From positions 1 to 44,039 of the forward strand of contig JBAZLD010000010.1 of assembly GCA_041650475.1 (NCBI GenBank): 44,039 nt of DNA, in the 5' to 3' direction. The position numbers and the translations under genes were made by a program. The stretch is from JAIPGX01 sp041650475 (GTDB lineage Bacteria > Babelota > Babeliae > Babelales > UASB340). The notes under the pieces are model-generated. The model searched no databases. It saw only the letters and a list, made by a program, of their open reading frames with translations, and had not been told where the DNA came from. Below are positions 24,222-32,687 of the stretch, one piece after another; position 1 is the first letter of the stretch, and every line of letters starts with the position of its first letter.

Positions 24222-25061
24222 TTATATTTTTGTAAAAACAATATTACCTTCACCAGAACATGAAGATATTACTTCAAGTTTTGAATTAGTTTCATTAAAA
24301 ATAAAATTGGGTTTAAAAGCTTGGCATATTAAATGTTGCAAATTAACATGAAATATATTTTTATATTCTATTAAAAAACTAGCAAAAGCTTTAACCATGC
24401 CTCTATTATTTGCGTTTGCTTTTACTTGTCCAAAAAGCAAAGACATATAGACAATATTATTGTTAGCTAAAAAATCAGGACAAATTTGATTTAATGCATA
24501 TTTTATTAAATTAAAATTAAGACCACTATTTCTATAATTTGGATTAGTGTAAGCACCTCCATAATAACAATATAGACAGTTATTAGAAAAATTGTTTATA
24601 AGATCTGTTAATTCTTCGCTTTGTAATAATATATTTTCTTGAATTATTATATTTAAAATATTTTCTCTATTTATTAGATAATTATAATTGTTAAGAAATT
24701 CTTCTGGATTTTTATTAATATTATTGGATCTAAAACCCAATTCTTCTAAGATTTCAAAAAATTCTTCTATATGTACAATAAATAATTTTATTGTACATAT
24801 TATTTTGTTTGTATCTGTATCTACAGAAACAAAAATTTTATTTGCGTTTATGTTTTTTTCAAGTATTTGGATTCTTATGTTTTTGGGGAAAACTACTAGT
24901 TTTGATTTATCGTCTTCGCTAAAATTGTTTTGTAATTTTAAAATTTCTTCAAGATCAGTAATTACAGCTTTCCTGTGTTGTATTTCTGAGTAAGAGTATT
25001 TATTTATGCTTAGCAATACAGTTACTAATAATATTATTTTTAAAAAAATTATTTTTTTCAT
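24222..25061 (-). CDS. Secreted GNAT-family acetyltransferase-like protein
   Basis: The 279-residue protein has a signal peptide (Lys-Lys then a hydrophobic core to about residue 24). The GNAT opening strand and helix follow as IQHRKAVITDLEEILKLQNN. The acetyl-CoA pyrophosphate loop appears in GGAYTNPNYRNSGLNFNLIKYAL (about 168-190) with the R-x-x-G core Arg177 and Gly180; the final small residue of the loop is Asn182. The middle is expanded compared with a minimal 150-residue GNAT domain, with an Asn-rich helical insert (about 100-160). Cytoplasmic enzymes of this fold lack export signals, so acetylation outside the bacterial cytoplasm, perhaps in a host, is inferred. Acetyl-CoA would have to be available there. 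Confidence 0.65.
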   Translation of the reverse strand: MKKIIFLKIILLVTVLLSINKYSYSEIQHRKAVITDLEEILKLQNNFSEDDKSKLVVFPKNIRIQILEKNINANKIFVSVDTDTNKIICTIKLFIVHIEEFFEILEELGFRSNNINKNPEEFLNNYNYLINRENILNIIIQENILLQSEELTDLINNFSNNCLYCYYGGAYTNPNYRNSGLNFNLIKYALNQICPDFLANNNIVYMSLLFGQVKANANNRGMVKAFASFLIEYKNIFHVNLQHLICQAFKPNFIFNETNSKLEVISSCSGEGNIVFTKI

Positions 25062-25081
25062 AATTTATCTTTCTATTTATT

Positions 25082-26188
25082 TTAAAATTTTATTTTTTGT
25101 AAAAAATTTTCATAAATTAAGCCTAATTTATAAATACTACCTAAATTAGCCCATTCATCATCACAATGAAAATTGCCACCTTCAGGATTCATTATTATGC
25201 AAGGCATATTTTTTTCCGTAAAAAATCGTCCATCTGATGCACCATGAAATTTAATAATCTCTATTTTTTTATTTAAAATAGATTCGCAAATTTCTAGATA
25301 TTCTTTTACGTAAACATTATTTGTACATGTTTTAAAAGTGTGACCAGTTGCTAAAATTTGTATGTCTAAAGTCGAATCAAAGTTTTTAATAAAATTGATA
25401 ATATCTTTTGTGTTATCTAGATAAATATGTCTTATGTCAAGATACATAGATGCTATACCAGGCACTTTATTTAAAGAGTCTCCGCCTTCTATTTTTGCTA
25501 AATTAACAGAAGTTTTCCAATCCAAATAATTTGTTGGTGCAGGAAATTTATCTGAAATTTTATTAAAAATATTAAAAAGTTTTATTATTGCATTATTACC
25601 ATTCCAAATTTCAGAAGAATGAGAACTTGTGCCTGACGTTGTAATTTTTAATTGAAGCACACCCTTGCTTTCTTCAACTAAATTAAAATTTGGACCACCG
25701 TCTGGAACAACTGCAACTTTACATGAGTATTTTTGATTATTTAATAATTTGTTAACACCATCAAAGCCACCACGTTCTTCGTCAGATGTTAAAAATAAGG
25801 CTATCTTTTTTTTTGAATTTTGCTTGGCAAAATTTTTTAAAATAAACATCATTAAGGCAACCTGGCCTTTCATGTCAGATACGCCTCTGCCATATATTAA
25901 ATCGTCATTATGTTTTGTTATAAAAAGATCTTGTGGGGCATGTACAACGTCTATGTGCCCACAAAAAATAACATCAAAATCTGCTGTATTGTGTGTAGAG
26001 ATTACAAGTGAACGTGAATTATTAAATTCAAATTCTTTTATATAAACATTAGAATTTTGAAAATAATTTTTTATGTAATTAATGCATTTATCAAATTCTT
26101 GAGGTGCTGGATAAACTGTTTTAAAAGAAATTAAATCTGATATTAATTTAAAAAGATCTCCTTTGTTCAACTCTTGTACTTTTTTCAC
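25082..26188 (-). CDS. M20-family metallopeptidase/deacylase (ArgE/DapE type)
   Basis: The 368-residue protein carries the M20 dimetal site. H78 and D80 are in CGHIDVVH, D105 in GRGVSDMKG, E137 and E138 in SDEERGG, an Asp in VPDGGP, and the C-terminal His in NFHCDDEW. The dimerisation lid domain lies at about 180-290. Members hydrolyse small acylated amino acids or dipeptides, including succinyl-diaminopimelate desuccinylase, acetylornithine deacetylase and carboxypeptidase G2. HGASDGRFF resembles the DapE/ArgE segment, but the exact substrate cannot be told. It lies 10 bases from the YitT-like gene on the same strand, and 20 bases before the secreted GNAT gene. Confidence 0.9.
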   Translation of the reverse strand: MKKVQELNKGDLFKLISDLISFKTVYPAPQEFDKCINYIKNYFQNSNVYIKEFEFNNSRSLVISTHNTADFDVIFCGHIDVVHAPQDLFITKHNDDLIYGRGVSDMKGQVALMMFILKNFAKQNSKKKIALFLTSDEERGGFDGVNKLLNNQKYSCKVAVVPDGGPNFNLVEESKGVLQLKITTSGTSSHSSEIWNGNNAIIKLFNIFNKISDKFPAPTNYLDWKTSVNLAKIEGGDSLNKVPGIASMYLDIRHIYLDNTKDIINFIKNFDSTLDIQILATGHTFKTCTNNVYVKEYLEICESILNKKIEIIKFHGASDGRFFTEKNMPCIIMNPEGGNFHCDDEWANLGSIYKLGLIYENFLQKIKF

Positions 26189-26198
26189 AGCCGTTCTC

Positions 26199-26804
26199 CT
26201 ACAAAAATAAATTTGTTATTTCTATAAAGACACATGTTACAGTTAAAGACAAAAGGGCATAAAATGCTCCAGAAAAACCAAAAGTAAGTCCAGCAAGTAT
26301 TATGACAACAGCATTAAGTAATAATGTTAAATTAGATAATTTAAAACTTGTGTATTTATGTATAACTTGTGCTAATAAACTAAAACCGCAAAGAGAACTT
26401 TTGCTTTTAAATATTAAACCTAGTCCGAAACCAGTACCTATTCCACCTATCATAGAGGCAATCAACAAATTATTACTTAAAACAGGAATATTTTTTGTTA
26501 ATAAAATAAGTCCAGGTAGAGTAAAAGAACCTATCATTGTTTTTATTCCAAAACTTTTACCGAGAATAAAAGTGCCTATCAAAAATAATGGTGCATTTAT
26601 AAAATACTGTATATATCCTGCATTAATATTTAATAATTTTTGCAAAACAACAGAAAGACCTGGTAAGCCACCTGATGCAATTTTGTTTGGACACAGTAAT
26701 AAATTAAAACTTAAAGCTATTATGATGCATCCTAGTATTAGCAGTGAATATTCAAAAAAATTAAATATATTAAAAATGTTTTTGGTTTTTAAAAATTCTC
26801 TCAT
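26199..26804 (-). CDS. YitT-family membrane protein, short form
   Basis: The 201-residue product has five to six membrane helices and the YitT (DUF161) motifs: LCPNKIASGGLPGLSVVLQ after the first helix, NAPLFLIGTFILGKSFGIKT, and GGIGTGFGLGLIFKSKSSLCGFSLLAQ. Full YitT proteins (about 280 residues) carry a cytoplasmic DUF2179 domain at the C terminus. That domain is absent here; the protein stops right after the last helix. The transported compound, if any, is unknown. It is upstream of the M20 peptidase gene and likely cotranscribed. Confidence 0.82.
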   Translation of the reverse strand: MREFLKTKNIFNIFNFFEYSLLILGCIIIALSFNLLLCPNKIASGGLPGLSVVLQKLLNINAGYIQYFINAPLFLIGTFILGKSFGIKTMIGSFTLPGLILLTKNIPVLSNNLLIASMIGGIGTGFGLGLIFKSKSSLCGFSLLAQVIHKYTSFKLSNLTLLLNAVVIILAGLTFGFSGAFYALLSLTVTCVFIEITNLFL

Positions 26805-27115
26805 AATTGTTCAACTCTTTTTTTAAATTTTTTAAATTTTACTTTTACAAAAAATTAAAAAATTGGACTCTAGGCTCTAGATCCAAAGATACGATTATGG
26901 CGCTTAGCGCCAAGTTGAACAAAATAAAGAATTTAAAGAAATTTTGAATATTTTATTTGAACTTAAATTTGAAGATATAATATTAAAAAAATAGACTGAT
27001 TCAGAGTTTTTACCTGAATTAGTTTCTTTTTTATGAGTTTCTATTAAATTTTTTAATATTATATTCATAGTAATTTAACTATATAAACATAATTTAATTA
27101 TTGCAAATAGTTGTT
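26805..27115. other. Gene-free gap with a GC-richer patch
   Basis: A small patch at about 26872-26920 is richer in G and C than its surroundings and contains TGGCGC/GCGCCA arms around TTA (26898-26912). A 54-codon minus-strand frame (26904-27068) has no convincing ribosome site and an Asn/Ser/Lys-rich product without recognisable features. The patch could be a remnant of an inserted sequence. Nothing else is visible. Confidence 0.35.
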
Positions 27116-28291
27116 TTAAAATAGCGAAAAACTTTCTTTTTTTAACATAATATCTTTGAGTTTTGAGACATTTTCTATTTTTCCAACTTGCAAAAAACCT
27201 ATTAAAACTCCGTTTTTTGTAACAAATTTGTGATAAAAATCTTTTTCACTTCTTTCTATAATTTCACAGGAATTATCGTGGCAAAAAATATCACCACATG
27301 ATATAAAACTTGTATTAAAAATATTAGAACTTGTTGTTGGTAAAACGCCATTATAATTTCTTTTTTCACCAAACATATTATATGCTGCTATAAATCCCTG
27401 CATTGTAGCATCAGGCCATGTATGGTTCAATATGTCTTGGTTAGTCAAAATATTTTTTATAACACATACGTCGCCACCTGCATAAATATTTTCAAAATTA
27501 GTTTGCATAAATTCGTTTACTATAATGCCATTTAAATGTTCAGAAATTTTTATATTTGCTGACAAAGCTAATTCTATATTAGGAATTGTCCCTGTTGTAA
27601 ATATAATCATATCTGTTTGAAGTTGTGTGTTATCAGAGAATTTTATAAAAAAATTTTTATTTATTTTTTCTATTATTTTATTTTTAAATAAATTTATATT
27701 CTCTTTTTTTATTAGGTTTTCTATAAATTCTGATGCAGTTTTATCTAATTGTTTCGACATAATTTTGTCGCCACGCACTATCAGATTGACGCGTATTCCC
27801 ATTTTAGATAAAATGTCGCTACATTCTAAGCTTGTAAGTCCTGAACCAACGATTGTTGCATTTTTAACTTTGTTTATTTTTATAAAATTAGATATTTTTT
27901 CGATATCTTGTAGCGTTTGAAAATTGAATATATTTGCAATATCTTGGGCAATATCAGGCACAAAAGCTTTTGTGCCTAACCCTAAAAATAATTTGTCATA
28001 AAAAAAATTTTGGCCAAATTCTGTTAAAATTTTGTTTTTGTTTGGTTCTATTTTTATAATTTTAGTACTAAGTAATAAATTAATTTTATTATCCTGAAAA
28101 AAATTTTGTTTTTTAAAAAATAATCGGTCCTGAGATATATTGCCTGCTAAATAATCTGCAAGCAAACATTTGTTATATGGTAGATATTTTTGATCAGAGA
28201 TAACAGTAATTTCTGATTCTTTATCAAGTTCTCTTAATTTACTGGCACAAGCAATGCCAGCAGCAGAAGCGCCTATAATAATATATTTCAT
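27116..28291 (-). CDS. FAD-dependent pyridine nucleotide-disulfide oxidoreductase-type protein
   Basis: The 391-residue flavoprotein has the FAD motif IIIGASAAGIACASKL at residues 4-19, a second dinucleotide (NAD(P)H) motif ATIVGSGLTSLE at about 144-155, and the FAD-closing NIYAGGDVC near 270. The segment LPYNKCLLADYLAG resembles the PYxRxxLS region of rubredoxin reductase, NirB-type and related enzymes that pass electrons to a partner rather than using a redox disulfide. The small C-terminal domain is short. Its start overlaps the HAD gene stop as ATGA. The electron acceptor is unknown. Confidence 0.85.
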   Translation of the reverse strand: MKYIIIGASAAGIACASKLRELDKESEITVISDQKYLPYNKCLLADYLAGNISQDRLFFKKQNFFQDNKINLLLSTKIIKIEPNKNKILTEFGQNFFYDKLFLGLGTKAFVPDIAQDIANIFNFQTLQDIEKISNFIKINKVKNATIVGSGLTSLECSDILSKMGIRVNLIVRGDKIMSKQLDKTASEFIENLIKKENINLFKNKIIEKINKNFFIKFSDNTQLQTDMIIFTTGTIPNIELALSANIKISEHLNGIIVNEFMQTNFENIYAGGDVCVIKNILTNQDILNHTWPDATMQGFIAAYNMFGEKRNYNGVLPTTSSNIFNTSFISCGDIFCHDNSCEIIERSEKDFYHKFVTKNGVLIGFLQVGKIENVSKLKDIMLKKESFSLF

Positions 28292-28902
28292 AATATATGT
28301 AATTCTTTAAAAGTATTCAGAACTATTTCATGATTTTTGCAAATAACACCATCAATACCTAGATTTTTTGCGGAATTTATATTTTCTGGCATATCATCTA
28401 TAAAAAAGGATTCTTCAGGTTTTAAATTATAATTTTTTAATAAAATTTGATAAATTTTAGGTTCAGGTTTTCTGCAATTTACTCTGTAAGAAATAATTTG
28501 CCCATCAAATTTATCTAAAAAATTATTATAATTGTGAAAATTACTACTTTTTTCAAAAAGATCTTTTTCAAAATTAGAAAGTATATAAGTTTTATAATTT
28601 TTATTTTTTATTAAATCAAAAATATCAAGACCCTCTTTTAGAGGGCATATATATGTATGTAGATTTTCGAAAAATATTTTTATTTGTTCTTTATGTTTTT
28701 TTTCAGGAACTAAATTTAAAACCTGATCAAAATTTAAAATACCTTTTTCAAAATCTTGAAAAATTTTTGATTGTGATAAATTTTGCCAATTAATTTCTTG
28801 TATGTGTGGTTTGTCTTGAAATATTTTTTTGATAAACTCTTTAGGTTTCCAGTTTACTAATACACCTCCCATATCAAAGATTATATTTTTGTATTTTTTC
28901 AT
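28288..28902 (-). CDS. HAD-superfamily (IA) phosphatase-like hydrolase
   Basis: All four HAD motifs are visible in 204 residues: FDMGGVLVNW with nucleophile Asp10, ILSNFEKD (motif II, Ser), CRKPEPKIYQ (motif III Lys) and FIDDMPENINSAKNLGIDG (motif IV Asp pair). A helical cap lies between motifs I and II, as in subfamily IA enzymes such as YihX-type sugar-phosphate phosphatases, which also carry DxGG in motif I. The substrate is unknown. The gene overlaps the flavoprotein gene by four bases, so the two are translationally coupled. Confidence 0.88.
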   Translation of the reverse strand: MKKYKNIIFDMGGVLVNWKPKEFIKKIFQDKPHIQEINWQNLSQSKIFQDFEKGILNFDQVLNLVPEKKHKEQIKIFFENLHTYICPLKEGLDIFDLIKNKNYKTYILSNFEKDLFEKSSNFHNYNNFLDKFDGQIISYRVNCRKPEPKIYQILLKNYNLKPEESFFIDDMPENINSAKNLGIDGVICKNHEIVLNTFKELHIL

Positions 28903-28925
28903 AATTTGTCCTCGCCTTGTATATT

Positions 28926-29519
28926 TTATTCAAATTTGTTCCAAATTTGTTTATTGTCAAAAGTTATAGGAAAATCAAATTCTATATTTATAGTAATTGG
29001 AATATTGTCAATCAAGCCTTCCCAATAAAGCATTTTTTCATTTTTTAGTTTAAAATTATTTTTTATAAAGTCTAATTTCAAATTTTCCAAAAACCAATTG
29101 AAATCGTATTTGTAGCGAGTTGTAAATACAGATAATTTTTCTTCTACTGGAAAAATTTTTATTCTACATGAAAGAACAAAGGATCTATCTGTCTCTTTAA
29201 AATCAACAACAAAACTTTCAGCATAATCTTTTAAACCTTTAAAAATGGAAAAAAAACTTAAAATTTCTTCGGCCCTGAATAAATTTTGATTGTTATTTAT
29301 TTGGTCAAAATCTTTTTGATTCCAGAAAGTTATATCAGTATAATTCAAAAAAACAGACGAAAGGCTTGATTTTTTTGTGTCCATTTTCATGTTTATTATT
29401 AATTTTAAAGGTTTTAAGCTTGAAAATTTGGATCCCGCAATTTCTGGATAAATTCCTGAATAAGTCTTTTCTATAAAAAAAATACTCAAAAAAAATAAAA
29501 AATAAATTGATTTTTTCAT
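28926..29519 (-). CDS. Secreted protein of unknown function
   Basis: The 197-residue product has a clear signal peptide (SIYFLFFLSIFFIEKTYSG) and a strong ribosome site (AGGGGTGGGAT) directly upstream. The mature part alternates strands and short helices (TDITFWNQKDFDQINNN, SFVVDFKETDRSFVLSCRIKIFP) and resembles a periplasmic type II/IV secretion or pilus accessory protein only in general style; no motif supports this. It lies 23 bases upstream of the HAD gene on the same strand. Function unknown. Confidence 0.65.
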   Translation of the reverse strand: MKKSIYFLFFLSIFFIEKTYSGIYPEIAGSKFSSLKPLKLIINMKMDTKKSSLSSVFLNYTDITFWNQKDFDQINNNQNLFRAEEILSFFSIFKGLKDYAESFVVDFKETDRSFVLSCRIKIFPVEEKLSVFTTRYKYDFNWFLENLKLDFIKNNFKLKNEKMLYWEGLIDNIPITINIEFDFPITFDNKQIWNKFE

Positions 29520-29665
29520 ATCCCACCCCTATTAATATCTTAAATAATTATAAATAATTTATTATTTATAATTATTATACTTACTTTAAGCTGTTGAAAA
29601 CAATATATTTGCCAAATAAATAAAAGAATTTTAGAATGAGTAAGTTTTTAAAAAAAGGATTTTTT

Positions 29666-31009
29666 ATGAGATTAGTAAATATCAAAAAAATAATTTTATT
29701 TTTATTCTTAATTTTAAATATAAACATCTCTTTATGTAAAACAGTGGATGCTGAAGATTTTTTTAAAAAATGGGTTCAAATTCAGCATGTTTTAAGTGAC
29801 ATTGATTTATGTGAGATGAAAGATAGTTTAAATGTAGTCAGGTTACAAGATTTGAGTGATCGATACGCTACAAATCTGCATTTTTTCAAAACTTTAATAA
29901 AATTTTTTAATTTAAAAACGAGCAACAATTTTGAAAAAATGTTGTTTGATAGTCAATTATCTTACGATAAACAATTAAAAGAGAATATTTTTAAAATTTA
30001 TGATTTAATTCAAAAAGATTTTCCTGCTTTTGTTAATCTTTTAAAAAAAAATGGTTTTTCTAAAGTAAATTCAAGTTCTGAAGAAGACAGGATAAATATT
30101 AATATTCTGGAAGAAAAATATAACCTTTTATTAACTTTATTGTTTATTCATCAAGATCCATTTAAGGCTGAAAAAGTATTTTTCTCTTTAGGGAATAAAA
30201 TTTTTAATTTTTGCTTTTATCCAGAAACTTTCCCCCAATATAAAGAATTAATAACTAACAAAAATTCTTCTAGTATTGCCAGATTATTAGTTGCTTTTTT
30301 ACATAAAACTTTAGTTAGTTTTGGTTGGAGATGGTGGCATCAAAATTGTCTGCAGGAAATTAAGGCAAAAACTGATAATGGCACAGAGTTAATTTATATA
30401 GCTGGTGGATGTGACGTATATACTCCCATTAAAGAGGGAATTTATAATATAAAAATTATTGATCCAATTTTGCCTACTCAAGAGCAATTTTATGTTCCAA
30501 ATTATCAATGGCTTGTTGAAACTGAAGTTTTAAAAAATTTTGATGATAAAATAGAGTTTGTTTTTGATGATAAAATAATAATTTTAAAAAGAACTGAACA
30601 TAAAATTTTAGGAAAATTTAAAGCAAAATTACAAAATAATCAAACGCTAGAAATACCAGAATCTGTTACAACTTGGATTGTTCAAGATTTTAAAACTTTA
30701 AAAGAATTAGGCAAGATTGTTTTTGAGCGTAGATTTGTAAAACAAAGCGATTTTGTTGTAAATAAAAATAAAGTTATTTTAATGTCTCTTACTGAAATTT
30801 TAAGTGCAATAGAAAAACCAATAAAAACTAAATTTGGGGTAATAGAACAAGGTTGGGGTATAGATGTGAATAAATTTGATAATAATTTTTCTATGTATAT
30901 AAAACAGTTAAAATCACCAATTAATAAACAAATTTTACAAAATATGCAATGGATGTGTGAACATGACATGGATCTTGCCTTTATAAAATTATCATTAAAT
31001 CCAACATAA
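29666..31009 (+). CDS. Secreted protein, tandem paralogue 1 (Rossmann-like core)
   Basis: I do not recognise a named family. ATG 29666 has AAAGGA seven bases upstream and a signal peptide directly after it (IKKIILFLFLILNINISLC), giving 447 residues; an in-frame ATG at 29636 is less likely. The protein is collinear with the next gene. The shared N-terminal segment is FFKKWVQIQHVLSDIDLCEM. The shared core is LIYIAGGCDVYTPIKEGIYN followed by IKIIDPILPTQ, and the shared late segment is SVTTWIVQDF ... FERRFVKQSDF. The core has the strand-GG-x-D-helix-strand-IDP order seen in methyltransferase-type Rossmann folds, but the rest of that fold is not obvious. Preceding residues WRWWHQNCLQE are also conserved and could be catalytic. 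Confidence 0.7.
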   Translation: MRLVNIKKIILFLFLILNINISLCKTVDAEDFFKKWVQIQHVLSDIDLCEMKDSLNVVRLQDLSDRYATNLHFFKTLIKFFNLKTSNNFEKMLFDSQLSYDKQLKENIFKIYDLIQKDFPAFVNLLKKNGFSKVNSSSEEDRININILEEKYNLLLTLLFIHQDPFKAEKVFFSLGNKIFNFCFYPETFPQYKELITNKNSSSIARLLVAFLHKTLVSFGWRWWHQNCLQEIKAKTDNGTELIYIAGGCDVYTPIKEGIYNIKIIDPILPTQEQFYVPNYQWLVETEVLKNFDDKIEFVFDDKIIILKRTEHKILGKFKAKLQNNQTLEIPESVTTWIVQDFKTLKELGKIVFERRFVKQSDFVVNKNKVILMSLTEILSAIEKPIKTKFGVIEQGWGIDVNKFDNNFSMYIKQLKSPINKQILQNMQWMCEHDMDLAFIKLSLNPT

Positions 31010-31054
31010 AATCCAACATAAATTTTTTAAAAATTAGAATTTTAGGAGTTTATA

Positions 31055-32428
31055 ATGCGTATTAAATTTTGTTTTTTTATTTTATTAATTTTTAATTTTG
31101 TAAATTTAAAACCAGAAATAAAAAAATCTGAAGAAGTTTTTGAAAAATGGATTAAAATACAGCATTGCATAAATGATATAAATATAGGCAATATGAAAAA
31201 AGATTTTAATGAAGAAAATATAATGGCATTAAAATCTCGTTATGTAACGATTTTGAATTTTTTAGAGACATTTGATTGTTTTTGTGGTTTTACACAAGAA
31301 AATAGTCTAAAAAATAGTTTTTTTGAATTAGAAATTCCTAAAGGTCAAGATATTAAAGCAAAATTTTTTAATTTATATGATTTGTTAGAAAAAGACATTT
31401 CTAAATTTATTGATTATTTAAAAGAAGTGAATTTTGCAAAAGAATTAAGTGGCATAAATAGTTTTAGAATAACAGATGGTATATTAATTGAAGAATCTAA
31501 AGATATGACAAATCTGTTATTTTATAATAAAGATTTTTTAAAAACTGAAAAATATCTTTTTGGAGCTGCAAACAAATTTTTTGAATATTGTTTTTCAGAA
31601 AAAACAAATAAAGATTTTGACTTAATGCTAAAAGATTCAAAATATCATGCAATTATTAAATTTATATATTCTGTTATGTGGTATCACCTGGCTGGAAATG
31701 GTTGGAAGCATTGGCATCAAAATAGTTTAAGAAATTTAAAACAAAAATTTGATTTAGGACATGAGATTGTTTATATAGCTGGCGGTTCTGATATTTATCA
31801 ACTTATAAAATCTGGAATTTATAATATCAGATTAATTGATCCAATTTTGCCTTCTCAGCCTAAATACTATACAGATAAATGGGATTGGCTTGTAGTTGGT
31901 GGTATGCGTAATGCTGATCCTTCAAAAGATATAAAAACTGATAATTGGGGTAAAGGCGATCAAATTATTTTTAATTTTGACGATAAAAGTAAACAAAAAA
32001 TAATAATGCAAAGAGAAAGTTTTCAGGAATTAGATCAAACAATTCAAACTCGAATATCTACAGGAAAAATAATTATTATTCCAAAAAGTGTTACAACTTG
32101 GAAGTTATTTTTTGCAGATAATAATGGTAAAATAACAAATCAAAAATCAATTGGTACTTTTACCATTGAACGTAGATTTGTGGAACAAAATGATTTTGAA
32201 ATTCAAAATAATAAAACAATTTTAATTTCTTTTAATGAGCTTTATTTTATTACTGCTCCTGTTGGTAGAGGCGGCTGGGGAATTAATCCATTAAAATTTG
32301 ATGATAATTTACAAATTTATGTAAAGCAATTAAAAAATCATGTTAATGCAGGTATGACAAGAAATATGAGAAGAGCTTTTGATCAACTTGAATTTAATTA
32401 TATTGCTCTTGGAACGTGTGTAGATTAA
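31055..32428 (+). CDS. Secreted protein, tandem paralogue 2 (Rossmann-like core)
   Basis: The 457-residue product is homologous over its full length to the preceding gene, with the same signal peptide position and the motifs WKHWHQNSLRN, IVYIAGGSDIYQLIKSGIYN, IRLIDPILPSQ and FTIERRFVEQNDF. Conservation is highest in the central GG-x-D block and the WHQN segment, which marks them as the functional core. A Lys/Asn/Asp-rich insert at about residues 287-305 separates the two. AGGAG precedes the start and the genes are 45 bases apart, so they are one operon made by duplication. Function is unknown; the signal peptide suggests action outside the cytoplasm. Confidence 0.7.
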   Translation: MRIKFCFFILLIFNFVNLKPEIKKSEEVFEKWIKIQHCINDINIGNMKKDFNEENIMALKSRYVTILNFLETFDCFCGFTQENSLKNSFFELEIPKGQDIKAKFFNLYDLLEKDISKFIDYLKEVNFAKELSGINSFRITDGILIEESKDMTNLLFYNKDFLKTEKYLFGAANKFFEYCFSEKTNKDFDLMLKDSKYHAIIKFIYSVMWYHLAGNGWKHWHQNSLRNLKQKFDLGHEIVYIAGGSDIYQLIKSGIYNIRLIDPILPSQPKYYTDKWDWLVVGGMRNADPSKDIKTDNWGKGDQIIFNFDDKSKQKIIMQRESFQELDQTIQTRISTGKIIIIPKSVTTWKLFFADNNGKITNQKSIGTFTIERRFVEQNDFEIQNNKTILISFNELYFITAPVGRGGWGINPLKFDDNLQIYVKQLKNHVNAGMTRNMRRAFDQLEFNYIALGTCVD

Positions 32429-32462
32429 AAAATTTGATTTTTTCAGAATAAGTATATTTTTG

Positions 32463-32687
32463 TTATTTATTGTTGTTATTTTCGTTGCAAATGCTTTTGT
32501 ATATTAAAAAGACTAAAAGAGAAGTTATGATAATTAAAAGCACTATTATTACCCACATTAAATCTTTTATTCCTGAACGCAAATAACTTATGTATCCTTG
32601 TAAAAATTCTAAACCCTGAGGCGGTATTTCTCCTTTATTTATGATATTTTGTGCAACAAAGTTTAACAAAAATAAATTATTTATCAT
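32463..32687 (-). CDS. Small single-span membrane protein
   Basis: The 74-residue product has one strong membrane helix near the C terminus (about 43-64, LMWVIIVLLIIITSLLVFLI) and a short Asn-rich tail. The N-terminal 40 residues contain QGLEFLQGYISYLRSGIKD, an amphipathic stretch. Its ATG overlaps the stop of the upstream gene as ATGA, so it is translated with it. It converges on paralogue 2. No family recognised. Confidence 0.55.
   Translation of the reverse strand: MINNLFLLNFVAQNIINKGEIPPQGLEFLQGYISYLRSGIKDLMWVIIVLLIIITSLLVFLIYKSICNENNNNK

Noticed and set aside
26302..26826. A 174-codon plus-strand frame opposite the YitT-like gene
   Set aside because: The minus-strand product has clear family motifs. 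The opposite frame shows none and is a shadow of AT-rich coding DNA.
26904..27068. A 54-codon minus-strand reading frame in the gap between the flavoprotein and YitT-like genes
   Set aside because: There is no ribosome site, and the product is Asn/Ser/Lys-rich without any recognisable feature. It is most likely chance.
30998..31023. A short tandem duplication (AAATCCAACATA twice) at the stop codon of the first paralogue
   Set aside because: It only repeats the stop region and changes nothing in the protein. It is probably a replication slip.
32429..32462. A possible terminator hairpin between the convergent genes at 32.4 kb
   Set aside because: Only A/T pairs with a short stem are available, which is too weak to call.
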